From Clostridiaceae bacterium BL-3 (GTDB lineage Bacteria; Bacillota; Clostridia; Clostridiales; Clostridiaceae): DNA of 64,000 nt. The stretch is from positions 2,852,001 to 2,916,000 of the forward strand of contig CADDXC010000001.1 in the NCBI GenBank assembly GCA_902809985.1, read 5' to 3'. Within the stretch, counting starts at the first letter, position 1, and each line of letters begins with the position of its first letter. Positions 45,571-54,075 of this stretch are shown one piece after another. A program made the translations under genes and the position numbers. The notes under the pieces are model-generated. The model was given only the letters and a program-made list of their open reading frames with translations, had not been told where the DNA came from and ran no database searches.

Positions 45571-46224
45571 ATGGATAAAGTTCATCAATTTATAAAGCTT
45601 CAAAAGAATAAATACGGGAAAATATTTGTGGATATAACCTATGCTATAGACAATATTTCACCTTTTGTAGATAAAAAAATCTTGACCAGGCGAAAATATA
45701 CTGCCAAAATAGCAACTTTAAAAAAATATATAGAACTAATAGAGGCTGCGGAAAGTGACCTTAATACAAAAAATTTTTTTAAAAGATTAAACGCAGATAA
45801 ATATATTTCTCTATTGGAATCCTATAAAAATGACCATTTAGAATCTTTATCACAACTTGAAAAATGCGCTGATTGCGAATGCCTAAACTGTACCGCTGAC
45901 TGTAAATTTGACAGCTGCCTGGGATGTAAAAGCGGCTCAAACATCATATATTGTGACAGGGAAAAAATAAATTTAACAAAACATGATAATTTTTCAATTA
46001 ATCTTGTAAATAATAGGACTGGTGAAAATGACAGATATTTTGTTCTCGCTACATTACAAGATATAAAATTGGATAAAAAGTATATTATAATTAAAAATAT
46101 AGTGTCCAAGGAAAAGTTTATACTTTATTATTATCCTGGAATTTCTGAAGACAGTTATGGAGAAATTACAGATGCTCACGAGTTTGATTTTATAGTTTCT
46201 ACTTTTCAAAGTGTAGATAAGTAA
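45571..46224 (+). CDS. Cys-cluster protein of unknown function, distal gene of the pspA operon
   Basis: A 217-residue protein. A helical N-terminal half (1-95) is followed by eight cysteines within 30 residues (99, 102, 104, 107, 111, 116, 119, 128; CADCECLNC then CLGCKSG), likely a zinc or Fe-S site. The C-terminal beta domain (about 135-215) ends in ITDAHEFDFIVSTF, resembling the DUF1292 pattern. ATG at 45571, 8 bases after the pspA homologue. Function unknown. Confidence 0.75.
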   Translation: MDKVHQFIKLQKNKYGKIFVDITYAIDNISPFVDKKILTRRKYTAKIATLKKYIELIEAAESDLNTKNFFKRLNADKYISLLESYKNDHLESLSQLEKCADCECLNCTADCKFDSCLGCKSGSNIIYCDREKINLTKHDNFSINLVNNRTGENDRYFVLATLQDIKLDKKYIIIKNIVSKEKFILYYYPGISEDSYGEITDAHEFDFIVSTFQSVDK

Positions 46225-46274
46225 TTTTTCCATTTTATTCCAAAATCTATAATATAGTTTATAATTTCAAATAC

Positions 46275-46382
46275 TTGTCCACAAAAATCACAACTTTATG
46301 CACATTTTCTGTGGATAAGTCACATTATTGATATTATTGTACTTACAACAATTTAATGGAGAGTTATCCACACCGTGGATAA
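46275..46382. other. Second group of DnaA-box-like 9-mers
   Basis: TTGTCCACA (46275-46283), TTATGCACA (46296-46304), the inverse TGTGGATAA (46310-46318), TTATCCACA (46364-46372) and the near-match CGTGGATAA (46374-46382). The last two form the stem of the hairpin at 46360-46386. Confidence 0.7.
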
Positions 46383-46386
46383 CTCT
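46360..46386. terminator. Palindrome of two DnaA-like boxes between convergent genes
   Basis: AGAGTTATCCAC pairs perfectly with GTGGATAACTCT around a 3-base loop. It lies between two convergent genes, so it could terminate both, but neither side has a good U-tract; the stem embeds TTATCCAC in both orientations. Confidence 0.5.
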
Positions 46387-46412
46387 TGTTGTTAATACTT
46401 CTTCAATGTACT

Positions 46413-47804
46413 TTAAAATGACTGTGATTTTAAATAATCAATTGCCTCTCTTCTATTATTTATTTTTCCCAAATATCTAAGTCTGTGGATATCTTCAAGA
46501 GCAATTTTCACAACGGGACCTTCCTGCCCTAAAATTTTTACAACATCTTCTCCATTCAAAAATCTATCTTCCTTCATTTTACAGTAAAGTTTATATTCTT
46601 TTAACATATATTCAATAAATATTTTAAACCTTTCTTTTTCATTTTGCCTATCTAGATTCATTCTAGTAGCATAATTATCACAAAATGCAGTAGTAAGTAT
46701 TCCAATTGCGCATATGCCATAATTGTAAAAAAACTTGTAGGTAGCTTTTTTACTGTTAAAAGCTTCGTTTTTAAAAAGTCCCAGTGGATACATATGTCCC
46801 TTTACTATACTTTCTATATATTTTTCTGCTCTTTTAGGAAATTTCAAATTATCGCAAAAAGCCTTACATATGCTGGCTCCCTTTATATCATGTCCATGAA
46901 AACTTATTTTATTATTCTCCTTTTTATAAGCTTCATATTTACCTATATCATGCAAAAAACAAGCCAGACTTAGATATTCTTTAAGACTAAATTCCCCTAT
47001 TCTACAATCAAAGATACTTAAATCCAAATTCCTCAACTTAATTTTATCCCTTAAAATATCTTTAAATACTCCATATGTCAAATTCATATGCGTGAATACA
47101 TCTTCCATATGATATTTGCATTTTCCTATGGTTTTTAACTCGTCTATATAGGGTATAATGTTTTTTAGTATTCCGTAATTATCCATAGTTTCAAAAGCTA
47201 TCCCCAGTTGATCTTCTTTTATTATAAGCATTATCTCCCTACAAATTCTTTCTTTAGGTGATTCCATTATTTTATCCGATATTTTTTCAATCTGCTTTTC
47301 CGTCTCCAAATTAAAATGCATTCCACATTTTATATAAAACCTTATGCCTCTCAATATCCTAACAGGATCCTCTTCCAAACTTTTATCGCTTACACTTTTA
47401 AGTATTCTACTTTTCAATGCTCTTCTTCCATAAAATGGATCAAATATTTTATTGTGGATAACTCTCATAGCTATCGCATTTACAGTAAAATCTCTGGTTC
47501 TTAAATCTTCCTCGATAGAATTACCCCTCATAGATGAAATATCTATTGTATTTTCACCTAATACACATCTATATATACCTACACTTTCTTTTATAGTGAA
47601 AAATCTATATCCTTTTTTACCAATTTCCTTTATAAATTGATGAATATCTCCCTTAATTACGAAATCTGCATCTTTAGGTTCAGCCTTTATATTCATCAAT
47701 TTGTCTCTTACATATCCACCTACTAGATAAATTTCTAATTCCATATTATTTACTATTTCTCTCAAATCATAAATAAACTTTTTCAAATAATTCAAATCAA
47801 TCAC
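46413..47804 (-). CDS. CCA-adding/poly(A) polymerase-type nucleotidyltransferase with HD domain
   Basis: A 463-residue protein of the class II tRNA nucleotidyltransferase family. The head domain has LVGGYVRDKL, the DAD metal pair in PKDADFVIKG, and RTRDFTVNAIA. The neck/body region follows (EDPVRILRGIRF), and an HD phosphohydrolase domain (CFLHDIGKYE, FHGHDIKGA) lies at about 285-400. It adds or repairs CCA on tRNA, or may act as a related polymerase. GTG at 47804 after GAGG; a TTG at 47795 is an alternative. Confidence 0.9.
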   Translation of the reverse strand: MIDLNYLKKFIYDLREIVNNMELEIYLVGGYVRDKLMNIKAEPKDADFVIKGDIHQFIKEIGKKGYRFFTIKESVGIYRCVLGENTIDISSMRGNSIEEDLRTRDFTVNAIAMRVIHNKIFDPFYGRRALKSRILKSVSDKSLEEDPVRILRGIRFYIKCGMHFNLETEKQIEKISDKIMESPKERICREIMLIIKEDQLGIAFETMDNYGILKNIIPYIDELKTIGKCKYHMEDVFTHMNLTYGVFKDILRDKIKLRNLDLSIFDCRIGEFSLKEYLSLACFLHDIGKYEAYKKENNKISFHGHDIKGASICKAFCDNLKFPKRAEKYIESIVKGHMYPLGLFKNEAFNSKKATYKFFYNYGICAIGILTTAFCDNYATRMNLDRQNEKERFKIFIEYMLKEYKLYCKMKEDRFLNGEDVVKILGQEGPVVKIALEDIHRLRYLGKINNRREAIDYLKSQSF

Positions 47805-48104
47805 CTACTCCTCTATTATTTTACCATATAAAATAATTTATTTTATAATATTAGCAAAAACTCCAGCTTATATTTTTTATTACAAATAGCATACTCAATT
47901 AAAAACTATAAAATTATTTCGACACATAATATTGAATTATCCATTTAATTACTATTTTATTTATAAATATTTGTTATAATTTTATTCATAATTACCTTCA
48001 ACATTATCTTTATTTTATCTCTATCCATATTAATTTTATCCTTAACCCCCAATATTAGCCCACTTTCAAAGTGTATATCAAAAATCAAAGCACCTTAATT
48101 ATTA

Positions 48105-48133
48105 TTGACTTTTGTATATTTTGGTAGTATATT
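48105..48133 (+). promoter_or_regulatory. Distal sigma-A promoter of the abrB-like gene
   Basis: TTGACT (48105-48110), a 17-base spacer and TATATT (48128-48133), about 130 bases before the start codon. Confidence 0.65.
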
Positions 48134-48185
48134 AACTTTAGATGGAATTTCATAAGAAATTTGTAAAATATTTTATGAAAATATG

Positions 48186-48214
48186 TTGACTTTTAATGTA
48201 ATTTTTGCTATTAT
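48186..48214 (+). promoter_or_regulatory. Proximal sigma-A promoter of the abrB-like gene
   Basis: TTGACT (48186-48191), a 17-base spacer and TATTAT (48209-48214), with start predicted near 48221, about 40 bases before the start codon. Confidence 0.75.
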
Positions 48215-48261
48215 TTAATTGTAGTTATGTCGAATTATGGAATTAAAGGAGGAGAGCACAA

Positions 48262-48507
48262 ATGAAATCTACTGGTGTTGTTCGAAGAGTGGACGAGCTG
48301 GGAAGAATTGTAATTCCTATAGAATTAAGGAGAACTTTAGACATTGCTGAAAAGGATGCCTTAGAAATATATGTTGATGGTGAACAAATTATATTAAAGA
48401 AATACGAACCAGCATGTATTTTCTGCGGTGATGCAAGGGATGTAGTAAATTACAGAGGTAAAAATATTTGTAAGAAATGCTTAAATGAACTAAGAGAAGG
48501 CAAGTAA
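48262..48507 (+). CDS. abrB: AbrB/SpoVT-family transition-state regulator
   Basis: An 81-residue swapped-hairpin DNA-binding protein. The AbrB domain (STGVVRRVDELGRIVIPIELRR) is at residues 3-47. The C-terminal tail carries two CxxC pairs (Cys52/Cys55 and Cys70/Cys73), unlike the plain tail of Bacillus AbrB, suggesting a metal site common to clostridial forms. It is on the strand opposite rsmI, as abrB is in Bacillus subtilis. Two tandem sigma-A promoters and a strong terminator frame it. It is likely to regulate the switch to stationary-phase growth and sporulation. Confidence 0.93.
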   Translation: MKSTGVVRRVDELGRIVIPIELRRTLDIAEKDALEIYVDGEQIILKKYEPACIFCGDARDVVNYRGKNICKKCLNELREGK

Positions 48508-48515
48508 TATCTATT

Positions 48516-48553
48516 AAAAAAGCTGATATGGAAATTTCATATCAGCTTTTTTG
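48516..48553 (+). terminator. Terminator of the abrB-like gene
   Basis: AGCTGATATG/CATATCAGCT with a 7-base loop, extended by A-runs and T-runs (T6-7) on both sides. Confidence 0.92.
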
Positions 48554-48602
48554 AAGTCCATTTATATCTATAATACACTAACTATCTATCACCATAAATA
48601 TA

Positions 48603-48653
48603 AAAAAAAGACATAGCTAAACTCTGTAAAATACCACTGAAATTTAACTATGT
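48603..48653 (-). terminator. Terminator of the NlpC/P60 gene
   Basis: ACATAGTTAAA pairs with TTTAGCTATGT on the minus strand across a loop of about 20 bases and is followed by CTTTTTTTT. Confidence 0.7.
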
Positions 48654-48715
48654 ATGTATATTTTTTATTTAAATATGTCTAAATTCCTAAATATATTAAT
48701 ATTATACTTTATTGA

Positions 48716-49792
48716 CTACCTGACCCTTCTTCCACCGCTAAAATCCGATCTATAATCCAAAGGATCTATGGATACATTTCTTCCGGTTCTAGGAGCATTA
48801 ATAAATGATCCATTACCCACATATATTCCCACATGATGTGCCGGTGAACCGAAAAACACCAAATCACCAGGTTGAAGCTGACTTCTAGACACCGGTACTC
48901 CAACATTTTGCTGTGCCTGTGAAGTTCTTGGAAGATTAATTCCGAAATGCGCATATACGTAGTAAACTAACCCCGAGCAATCAAAGCCCGATGGTGAAGT
49001 TCCTCCCCAGACATAGGGAACCCCTAAAAAATTAGAAGCATATGCTACTATTGCATTTGAAGATACTGATGCGCTTCCACCTCTTGAAATACTCTGATTT
49101 GAGCCAGTAATTCTTGGTGCCGCATTTCTAATCTGCTGTACATTATTTGCTGCCGAAGCAATTAGCCTTGAAGTTTCTCCATCTGCTGCTGCAAGTTCCT
49201 TTTCTTTAGCGTCCAAAGATGTTATCAATGCGGTTTGACTGTTTTTATCGCTTTTAAGCTTGGACAATTTTTCTTCATTATCGGACTTCAATGCCAAAAG
49301 CCTTTTATTTTCACTATTTAATTTTTCCTTTTGGGCAGATAATTCTTCTTTTTTATCTGTTAAGTTCGATATAACGCCCTTGTCAAACCCCATCACTTTT
49401 GCTACATTATCCAATCTAGATATGAAATCATTTAAATTGTCAGCGTTTAGTATTACACCTAAATAACTATCCACGCCATTTATGTACATAGCCCTTACTC
49501 TTTGATTAAATACTTTCTGCTGGCTTTTTATATCCTTTTCCGTTGACTCCATCTTCGTCTGCGTGTTTTCTATATTATCAGAAACTTTGCCAATATCTTT
49601 TTTATTATTGTCAATTTGCTGTATAACTTGTCCTATCTCATCATCTAATTTTTCAACTTTAATCTCCAAATCCTGTTTTTGCTGTTTAACTTGAGTCAGT
49701 GAACCCGAATTACCCGATGCTGCAAAAACACTTGTCCCTGTTGACAATGCCAATGTTAGAGCCATTGCAACAGATAAGGTCTTTCTATTCAA
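48716..49792 (-). CDS. Secreted NlpC/P60 peptidoglycan endopeptidase with coiled coil
   Basis: A 358-residue exported enzyme. A signal peptide (about 1-25) and a long coiled-coil region (about 30-210, PcsB/CwlO-like) precede a C-terminal NlpC/P60 domain (about 245-358) with catalytic Cys272 in FDCSGLVYY and His320 in HHVGIYVG. It cuts D-Glu-type peptide bonds in peptidoglycan stems. Enzymes with this coiled coil are often activated by FtsEX, but none is nearby. TTG at 49792 follows GTAGGAGG. A 40-bp near-perfect palindrome lies upstream (49865-49904). Confidence 0.94.
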   Translation of the reverse strand: MNRKTLSVAMALTLALSTGTSVFAASGNSGSLTQVKQQKQDLEIKVEKLDDEIGQVIQQIDNNKKDIGKVSDNIENTQTKMESTEKDIKSQQKVFNQRVRAMYINGVDSYLGVILNADNLNDFISRLDNVAKVMGFDKGVISNLTDKKEELSAQKEKLNSENKRLLALKSDNEEKLSKLKSDKNSQTALITSLDAKEKELAAADGETSRLIASAANNVQQIRNAAPRITGSNQSISRGGSASVSSNAIVAYASNFLGVPYVWGGTSPSGFDCSGLVYYVYAHFGINLPRTSQAQQNVGVPVSRSQLQPGDLVFFGSPAHHVGIYVGNGSFINAPRTGRNVSIDPLDYRSDFSGGRRVR

Positions 49793-49864
49793 TTTATCTA
49801 CCTCCTACTAATATATTTTTAAATTACCCCTTCCAAATTATAAATTTGGGCTCCCACATTAAAT

Positions 49865-49904
49865 AAATTTAAAATGATACTCCTAGGAGCATAATTTTAA
49901 ATTT
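49865..49904. repeat. 40-bp near-perfect palindrome upstream of the P60 gene
   Basis: Left arm 49865-49884 and right arm 49885-49904 match at 18 of 20 positions, centred on CTCCTAGGAG with AAATTTAAAAT-type outer arms. It lies 73-112 bases upstream of the TTG start. It is a candidate operator or 5'-UTR hairpin. Confidence 0.75.
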
Positions 49905-50089
49905 AAAAGTAACATATGTTTATTATAGCATTAAATCATAGTATATCTCAACGCCTGTAATAAATTTTTCTTAAAAATATTAGATTTCTTTAATAAAACC
50001 CGGTTATTTATTGAAAATCTGATTGTTTTTAAGTAATATTATTAACAACATGGAAATTGTGTCCAGCACCATCTTGCATTCATTTTCAA

Positions 50090-50935
50090 TTATTGTAAAT
50101 TAATAGAATGGATATATATGTCAGATTTAGAAACATTTCTATCCTTAGCTACTTTTTTCACGGATTCTTTCTTGCTCAATCCTACATCCATATACATTTT
50201 TATATGCTCTTCTATAGACAAATTTATCCACTTTTGTCTTTTTTCTCTCATAAATTCTTCTTCACTTTTGCCCTTTACTACAATTACAAATTCTCCTCTT
50301 ATCTCTCTATTTTCATAATAATTTAGTATTTCCTCTAAAGTGGATCTCAATATTTCTTCATGAATCTTAGTAAGCTCTCTACAAACAGCTGCATATCTAT
50401 TACCCAAAGCAGTTCTCATCTGTTTTAAAGTATTCAATAATCTATGTGGAGCTTCATAAAATATCAGTGTTTCTCTTCTTTCAGCCATATCTTCTAAAAT
50501 GCCCATCTTACTTTTAACATCTCTAGGCAAAAAACCAATGAAAATGAATTTTGAAGTATCTAATCCTGAATAAACTAAGGCTGTAGTAACAGCAGTAGCT
50601 CCAGGAATTATTTCAAAATTCATTCCATATTTTATACAATTGCGCACCATAATGCTGCCTGGATCCGATATACCAGGGGTTCCGGCATCACTTATCAAGG
50701 CTATGTTATATCCATCTTTTAATTTTTTAATCAGTTCCATAGATTTTTCATTTTCATTATATTTATGATAGCTGACAAGTGGTTTTTTTATATTAAAATG
50801 ATTTAATAATTTCAAACTGTGCCTTGTATCCTCAGCAGCTATTAAATCCACATTTTTAAGTACCTCTAATCCACGTAAGGTTATATCCTGTAAATTACCT
50901 ATAGGAGTTGCCACCAAAAAAAGTTTCCCCATCAT
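50090..50935 (-). CDS. rsmI: 16S rRNA (C1402) 2'-O-methyltransferase
   Basis: A 281-residue SAM-dependent methyltransferase of the tetrapyrrole-methylase fold. Signature segments are LFLVATPIGNLQDITLR, AAEDTRHSLKLLNHF, ISDAGTPGISDPG and FYEAPHRLL. Tandem ATGs at 50935 and 50932 overlap the trmN6 stop by a few bases, showing translational coupling. Gene order matches Bacillus subtilis yabC. Confidence 0.97.
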   Translation of the reverse strand: MMGKLFLVATPIGNLQDITLRGLEVLKNVDLIAAEDTRHSLKLLNHFNIKKPLVSYHKYNENEKSMELIKKLKDGYNIALISDAGTPGISDPGSIMVRNCIKYGMNFEIIPGATAVTTALVYSGLDTSKFIFIGFLPRDVKSKMGILEDMAERRETLIFYEAPHRLLNTLKQMRTALGNRYAAVCRELTKIHEEILRSTLEEILNYYENREIRGEFVIVVKGKSEEEFMREKRQKWINLSIEEHIKMYMDVGLSKKESVKKVAKDRNVSKSDIYIHSINLQ

Positions 50936-51699
50936 CTGCCATATCCTTTCTTACCTCTTCCATATATTTTATCTATTTCATCTGTATAACTTCCGTCCAA
51001 TTTATGTACATACAGCGGTGCATCCCATTTTAAAAAACGGCCCGCATTGTTCTGTCCTTTTATTAATACCATATTGGGAGCTTTGTTTATATTGGGATGA
51101 ACCATCCTTATAAATTTAGGCTCAATCTTATATTTCCTCATAGTACATATAATATCTGCAAATCTATCAGGTCTATGGATCATATAAATCTTTCCATTAT
51201 CTTTTAAAACAATTTTAGCAGCTTTTATAACATCCTCTAGATCGCAGCAAATTTCATGTCTGGCAATGGCATCCTCGTCTTTTAAACTCACAATTCCAGA
51301 ATCCTTTAATTTATAAGGTGGATTTACAGTAACTACATCAGCTTTAGGTAGAGTTTTTAGATATTTCAAATCCTTTAAATCTCTATGGATAAACTCAATT
51401 TTCCCCTGTACATCATTTAATTGCACAGACCTATTGGCCATATCTACCATGTCTTTTTGTATCTCTATTCCGATTATTTTACCCGCAGGTGTTTTTCCCA
51501 CCAGTATAAAAGGAATTATACCAGTACCGCTGCATAAATCTATTACACTTGCATTTCTCTTTATATCTGCAAAATTAGCAAGCAAAACTGCATCTATTCC
51601 AAACCTAAAGGTACTTTTTTTCTGAATTACATATAGTCCCTTTAATTGCAGATCATCTAAGGTTTCATCTTCTTTTAAGAAAGTACTATTCAAATTCAA
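50932..51699 (-). CDS. tRNA1(Val) (A37) N6-methyltransferase-like protein
   Basis: A 255-residue class I SAM methyltransferase related to TrmN6/YabB. It has the SAM site IDLCSGTGIIPF and the N6-adenine motif NPPY in VVTVNPPYKL. TTG at 51699 follows GAGG. It overlaps rsmI, as yabB neighbours yabC in Bacillus subtilis. The exact RNA target is inferred from family. Confidence 0.92.
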   Translation of the reverse strand: MNLNSTFLKEDETLDDLQLKGLYVIQKKSTFRFGIDAVLLANFADIKRNASVIDLCSGTGIIPFILVGKTPAGKIIGIEIQKDMVDMANRSVQLNDVQGKIEFIHRDLKDLKYLKTLPKADVVTVNPPYKLKDSGIVSLKDEDAIARHEICCDLEDVIKAAKIVLKDNGKIYMIHRPDRFADIICTMRKYKIEPKFIRMVHPNINKAPNMVLIKGQNNAGRFLKWDAPLYVHKLDGSYTDEIDKIYGRGKKGYGR

Positions 51700-51828
51700 T
51701 ACCTCATTTCTAATCTAACTCACAGTTTTCACTATATCAAAAATTTTCATTACTTGATATTTATAATTATGATTTAAATAAATAACACTGTCAATCCACT
51801 GTTTTTTTAAAATACTCTAAAATAAAAA

Positions 51829-51853
51829 TCCCTAGATAAACATTCCAGGGAAT
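51829..51853 (-). terminator. Terminator of motAB
   Basis: TCCCT pairs with AGGGA on the minus strand across a loop of about 13 bases and is followed by TTTTTATTTT. Confidence 0.6.
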
Positions 51854-51865
51854 AGTAGCTCCATT

Positions 51866-52672
51866 TTACTTATTACTTTTTGTAGTATTTTGACTTTCTG
51901 TGTTATCTTTACTTCCAGAGGACTTTGAACTTGAACTGTTATTTTCAACTGCATTAAATTTGCTGTTTAATATGATTACATCCACCCTCCTATTTTTAGC
52001 CTTTCCTGTTTCATTAGAATTATCAGCAATAGGTCTGTATTCACCATATCCAATTGCTGAAAGCTTTTGAGGTTGAATTCCGGATTTTGCTATAAGAAAT
52101 TCAGTAACATTGGATGCCCTATCACAGGATAATTTCCAGTTAGAAGAGTATTCACTGTTACTAATAGGCACATTATCCGTATGTCCTTCTATTCTGATAT
52201 AATTACCCAATTGATTCAAAATCTTGCCCATTTCCGTAAGCTCCTGTTGAAATTGTGGTTTTATATCCGCTTTGCCTGTATCAAATAATAAAGTATCATT
52301 CATGCTCACTACTAAGCCTCTTTCGTCTACAGTAGTGGATACGTCTTTACTCATTCCATTTTCCTTAAGATATTTATCTACTTGTGCTTTTAATTCTGAT
52401 AATTTTTTTTCTTCATCTTGCGTAGAATTCAAATTATCCATTTTGTTTACATTTTCCTTAATACTGGGATTATCCTCACTGCCTATTATAGTTTTGCCTC
52501 CTCCCATAGCCACACTTAGGGATTCAGAAAGCTGCTTGTATTTGGTCTGATCTACCTGGCTCATGGAATACATAACAACAAAAAATATCATAAGCAGTGT
52601 TATCAAGTCAGAATAAGTTAGCATCCATCTTAGGCCCTCTGGCTTTTTTCCCGGCTTCCTCATTCTTTTCAT
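51866..52672 (-). CDS. motB: Flagellar motor stator protein MotB
   Basis: A 268-residue protein with a single membrane helix (about 17-37) holding the proton-binding aspartate in WMLTYSDLITLLMIFFVV. The C-terminal OmpA-like peptidoglycan-binding domain (about 120-235) has GHTDNVPI and ANRRVDV-type motifs (KNRRVDVIIL). It overlaps motA by 4 bases. It forms the stator ring with MotA; no other flagellar gene is in the window. Confidence 0.95.
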   Translation of the reverse strand: MKRMRKPGKKPEGLRWMLTYSDLITLLMIFFVVMYSMSQVDQTKYKQLSESLSVAMGGGKTIIGSEDNPSIKENVNKMDNLNSTQDEEKKLSELKAQVDKYLKENGMSKDVSTTVDERGLVVSMNDTLLFDTGKADIKPQFQQELTEMGKILNQLGNYIRIEGHTDNVPISNSEYSSNWKLSCDRASNVTEFLIAKSGIQPQKLSAIGYGEYRPIADNSNETGKAKNRRVDVIILNSKFNAVENNSSSSKSSGSKDNTESQNTTKSNK

Positions 52673-53463
52673 ATCTCAGCCTTCCCTTCTAATGCCTCAT
52701 ATCTCAATAACTCCTCTTTATTTAAGAAACTCTTTAATTTTTCCGCTATCGTATTTGGATTTATTCCCTCTTGAATATAGAGCACACCTTCAATAATAAG
52801 TGTCTTTTCTTTTACTTCTCTCTCATCTGCCTGTTTCAGCCTACTTCCTATAGGAAGCCATAAAAGATTTGCAGATCCAATACCATATAATGTAGCTAAA
52901 AATGCCACCGCTATTTTTGGTCCTAAGGTAGAAGTATCCTCCAAATTTCCTAAAACATGAACCAGTCCCATAACTGTACCTACAATACCCATAGTAGGTG
53001 CATACCCGCCCGCACTTTCAAATATATCAGCACCTTCTCTATGCCTTTCAGACGTAGAATCAAGTTCTAATTCCAATATGCTTCTCACAGCCTGCGGATC
53101 CACTCCATCTACAACAAGCTGAAGACCCTTTTTTATAAAAGGATCCAAATTTGGATCATTAGACACTTCGCTTTCTAGGCTCAATAATCCATTTTTTCTT
53201 GTTTTGTAGGATACATCCTTAAAATATGAAATTAAAGCTGGTAAATCTGTTTTTCTGGGATTAAAAAGCACCTTAAATATTTTGGGAATTCTTTTTAATA
53301 TATCCATTGGGAAAGATAGTCCTGTAGCACCAATTGTTCCTCCAAAAACTATTATGGCTGCAGTAGCTCCTAAAAGTGCAGTTGCCTGTCCACCTTCTAT
53401 TATATAACCAACTACTACTGAAAGTATCCCAAAAAACAAAAATATAATAACAGATATATCCAT
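52669..53463 (-). CDS. motA: Flagellar motor stator protein MotA
   Basis: A 264-residue protein with four membrane helices and a cytoplasmic loop between the second and third. Typical segments are VGYIIEGGQATALL, the loop REGADIFESAGGYAPTMGIVGTVMGLVHVL and AVAFLATLYGIGSANLLWLPIG. ATG behind GGAGGAG. First gene of the motAB pair. Confidence 0.95.
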   Translation of the reverse strand: MDISVIIFLFFGILSVVVGYIIEGGQATALLGATAAIIVFGGTIGATGLSFPMDILKRIPKIFKVLFNPRKTDLPALISYFKDVSYKTRKNGLLSLESEVSNDPNLDPFIKKGLQLVVDGVDPQAVRSILELELDSTSERHREGADIFESAGGYAPTMGIVGTVMGLVHVLGNLEDTSTLGPKIAVAFLATLYGIGSANLLWLPIGSRLKQADEREVKEKTLIIEGVLYIQEGINPNTIAEKLKSFLNKEELLRYEALEGKAEI

Positions 53464-53814
53464 TTTTTCTCCTCCATCTAGTTAATTTAATCCTCGCCTT
53501 TAGTTTACACTTATTATGTCTATATAAATATTCGTATAAAATTTTATACTCTTTACCGTTAATGTAACATTATACGAAGATATAAATTTATTCATATCTG
53601 TTAATTTTTTAACGTTCATAGTACTTACACCTTTTATCCTAACGCTCCCTCTTTATTATAAAATCCAAAATTCAAAGTACAAGGTGCAAAGAACAAATAT
53701 CAATTAAAGAGCATTTCCTGTTAGCGAACACCATCTGAACCTAAGAATCACTTGATAAATTAAATACTTGTCCAAATTAAAAAGACCACCATATTTAGGC
53801 AGCCTTTTTAAAGA
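53464..53814. other. Intergenic region between motA and ferredoxin gene
   Basis: A 351-base AT-rich spacer. It contains the ferredoxin terminator at its right end and a 39-codon minus-strand open frame (53500-53619) that I do not consider supported. The 11-mer GAACCTAAGAA at 53737-53747 also occurs, inverted, in the structured leader at 42025-42035. No flagellar sigma promoter could be assigned with confidence. Confidence 0.35.
53781..53806 (-). terminator. Terminator of the 2[4Fe-4S] ferredoxin gene
   Basis: On the minus strand AGGCTGCC pairs with GGTGGTCT (with G-U pairs) over a 7-base loop and is followed by TTTTTAATTT. Confidence 0.65.
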
Positions 53815-53988
53815 TTAATCCTCTTGAACTGGTGCTCCTACTGGACAAACATTAGCACAGTTTCCGCACTCTATACAGGTATCTGCATCTATTACAAATT
53901 GGGTATCCCCTTGACTTATAGCATCAACAGGGCATTCTGAAGCACATGAGCCACAACTTACACAAGCATCTGTAATTTTATATGCCAT
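53815..53988 (-). CDS. 2[4Fe-4S] clostridial ferredoxin
   Basis: A 57-residue classic clostridial ferredoxin. Two CxxCxxCxxxCP motifs are visible: Cys9, 12, 15, 19 (CVSCGSCASECP) and Cys38, 41, 44, 48 (CIECGNCANVCP). It is the low-potential electron carrier for pyruvate oxidation, hydrogenase and similar reactions. ATG at 53988 follows AGGAGGTGTGACGTAA at slightly long spacing. Single gene with its own terminator. Confidence 0.97.
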   Translation of the reverse strand: MAYKITDACVSCGSCASECPVDAISQGDTQFVIDADTCIECGNCANVCPVGAPVQED

Positions 53989-54075
53989 TTACGTCACACC
54001 TCCTTATGATCTTACAAGTTATTTATCCTATCCCTTGCTATTCTATCATATTTATAATTACTTTTAAAGAGAATT

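Larger units (their letters stand above)
47805..48261. other. Divergent intergenic region upstream of abrB-like gene
   Basis: A 457-base AT-rich spacer. It holds two sigma-A promoter matches for the plus-strand regulator gene (annotated separately); otherwise I see no gene, repeat or structured RNA. Confidence 0.5.

Noticed and set aside
53500-53619. 39-codon minus-strand open frame between motA and the ferredoxin gene
   Set aside because: An AAAAGGTG site precedes the ATG, but the product has no recognisable motif and the region is AT-rich; support is too thin.
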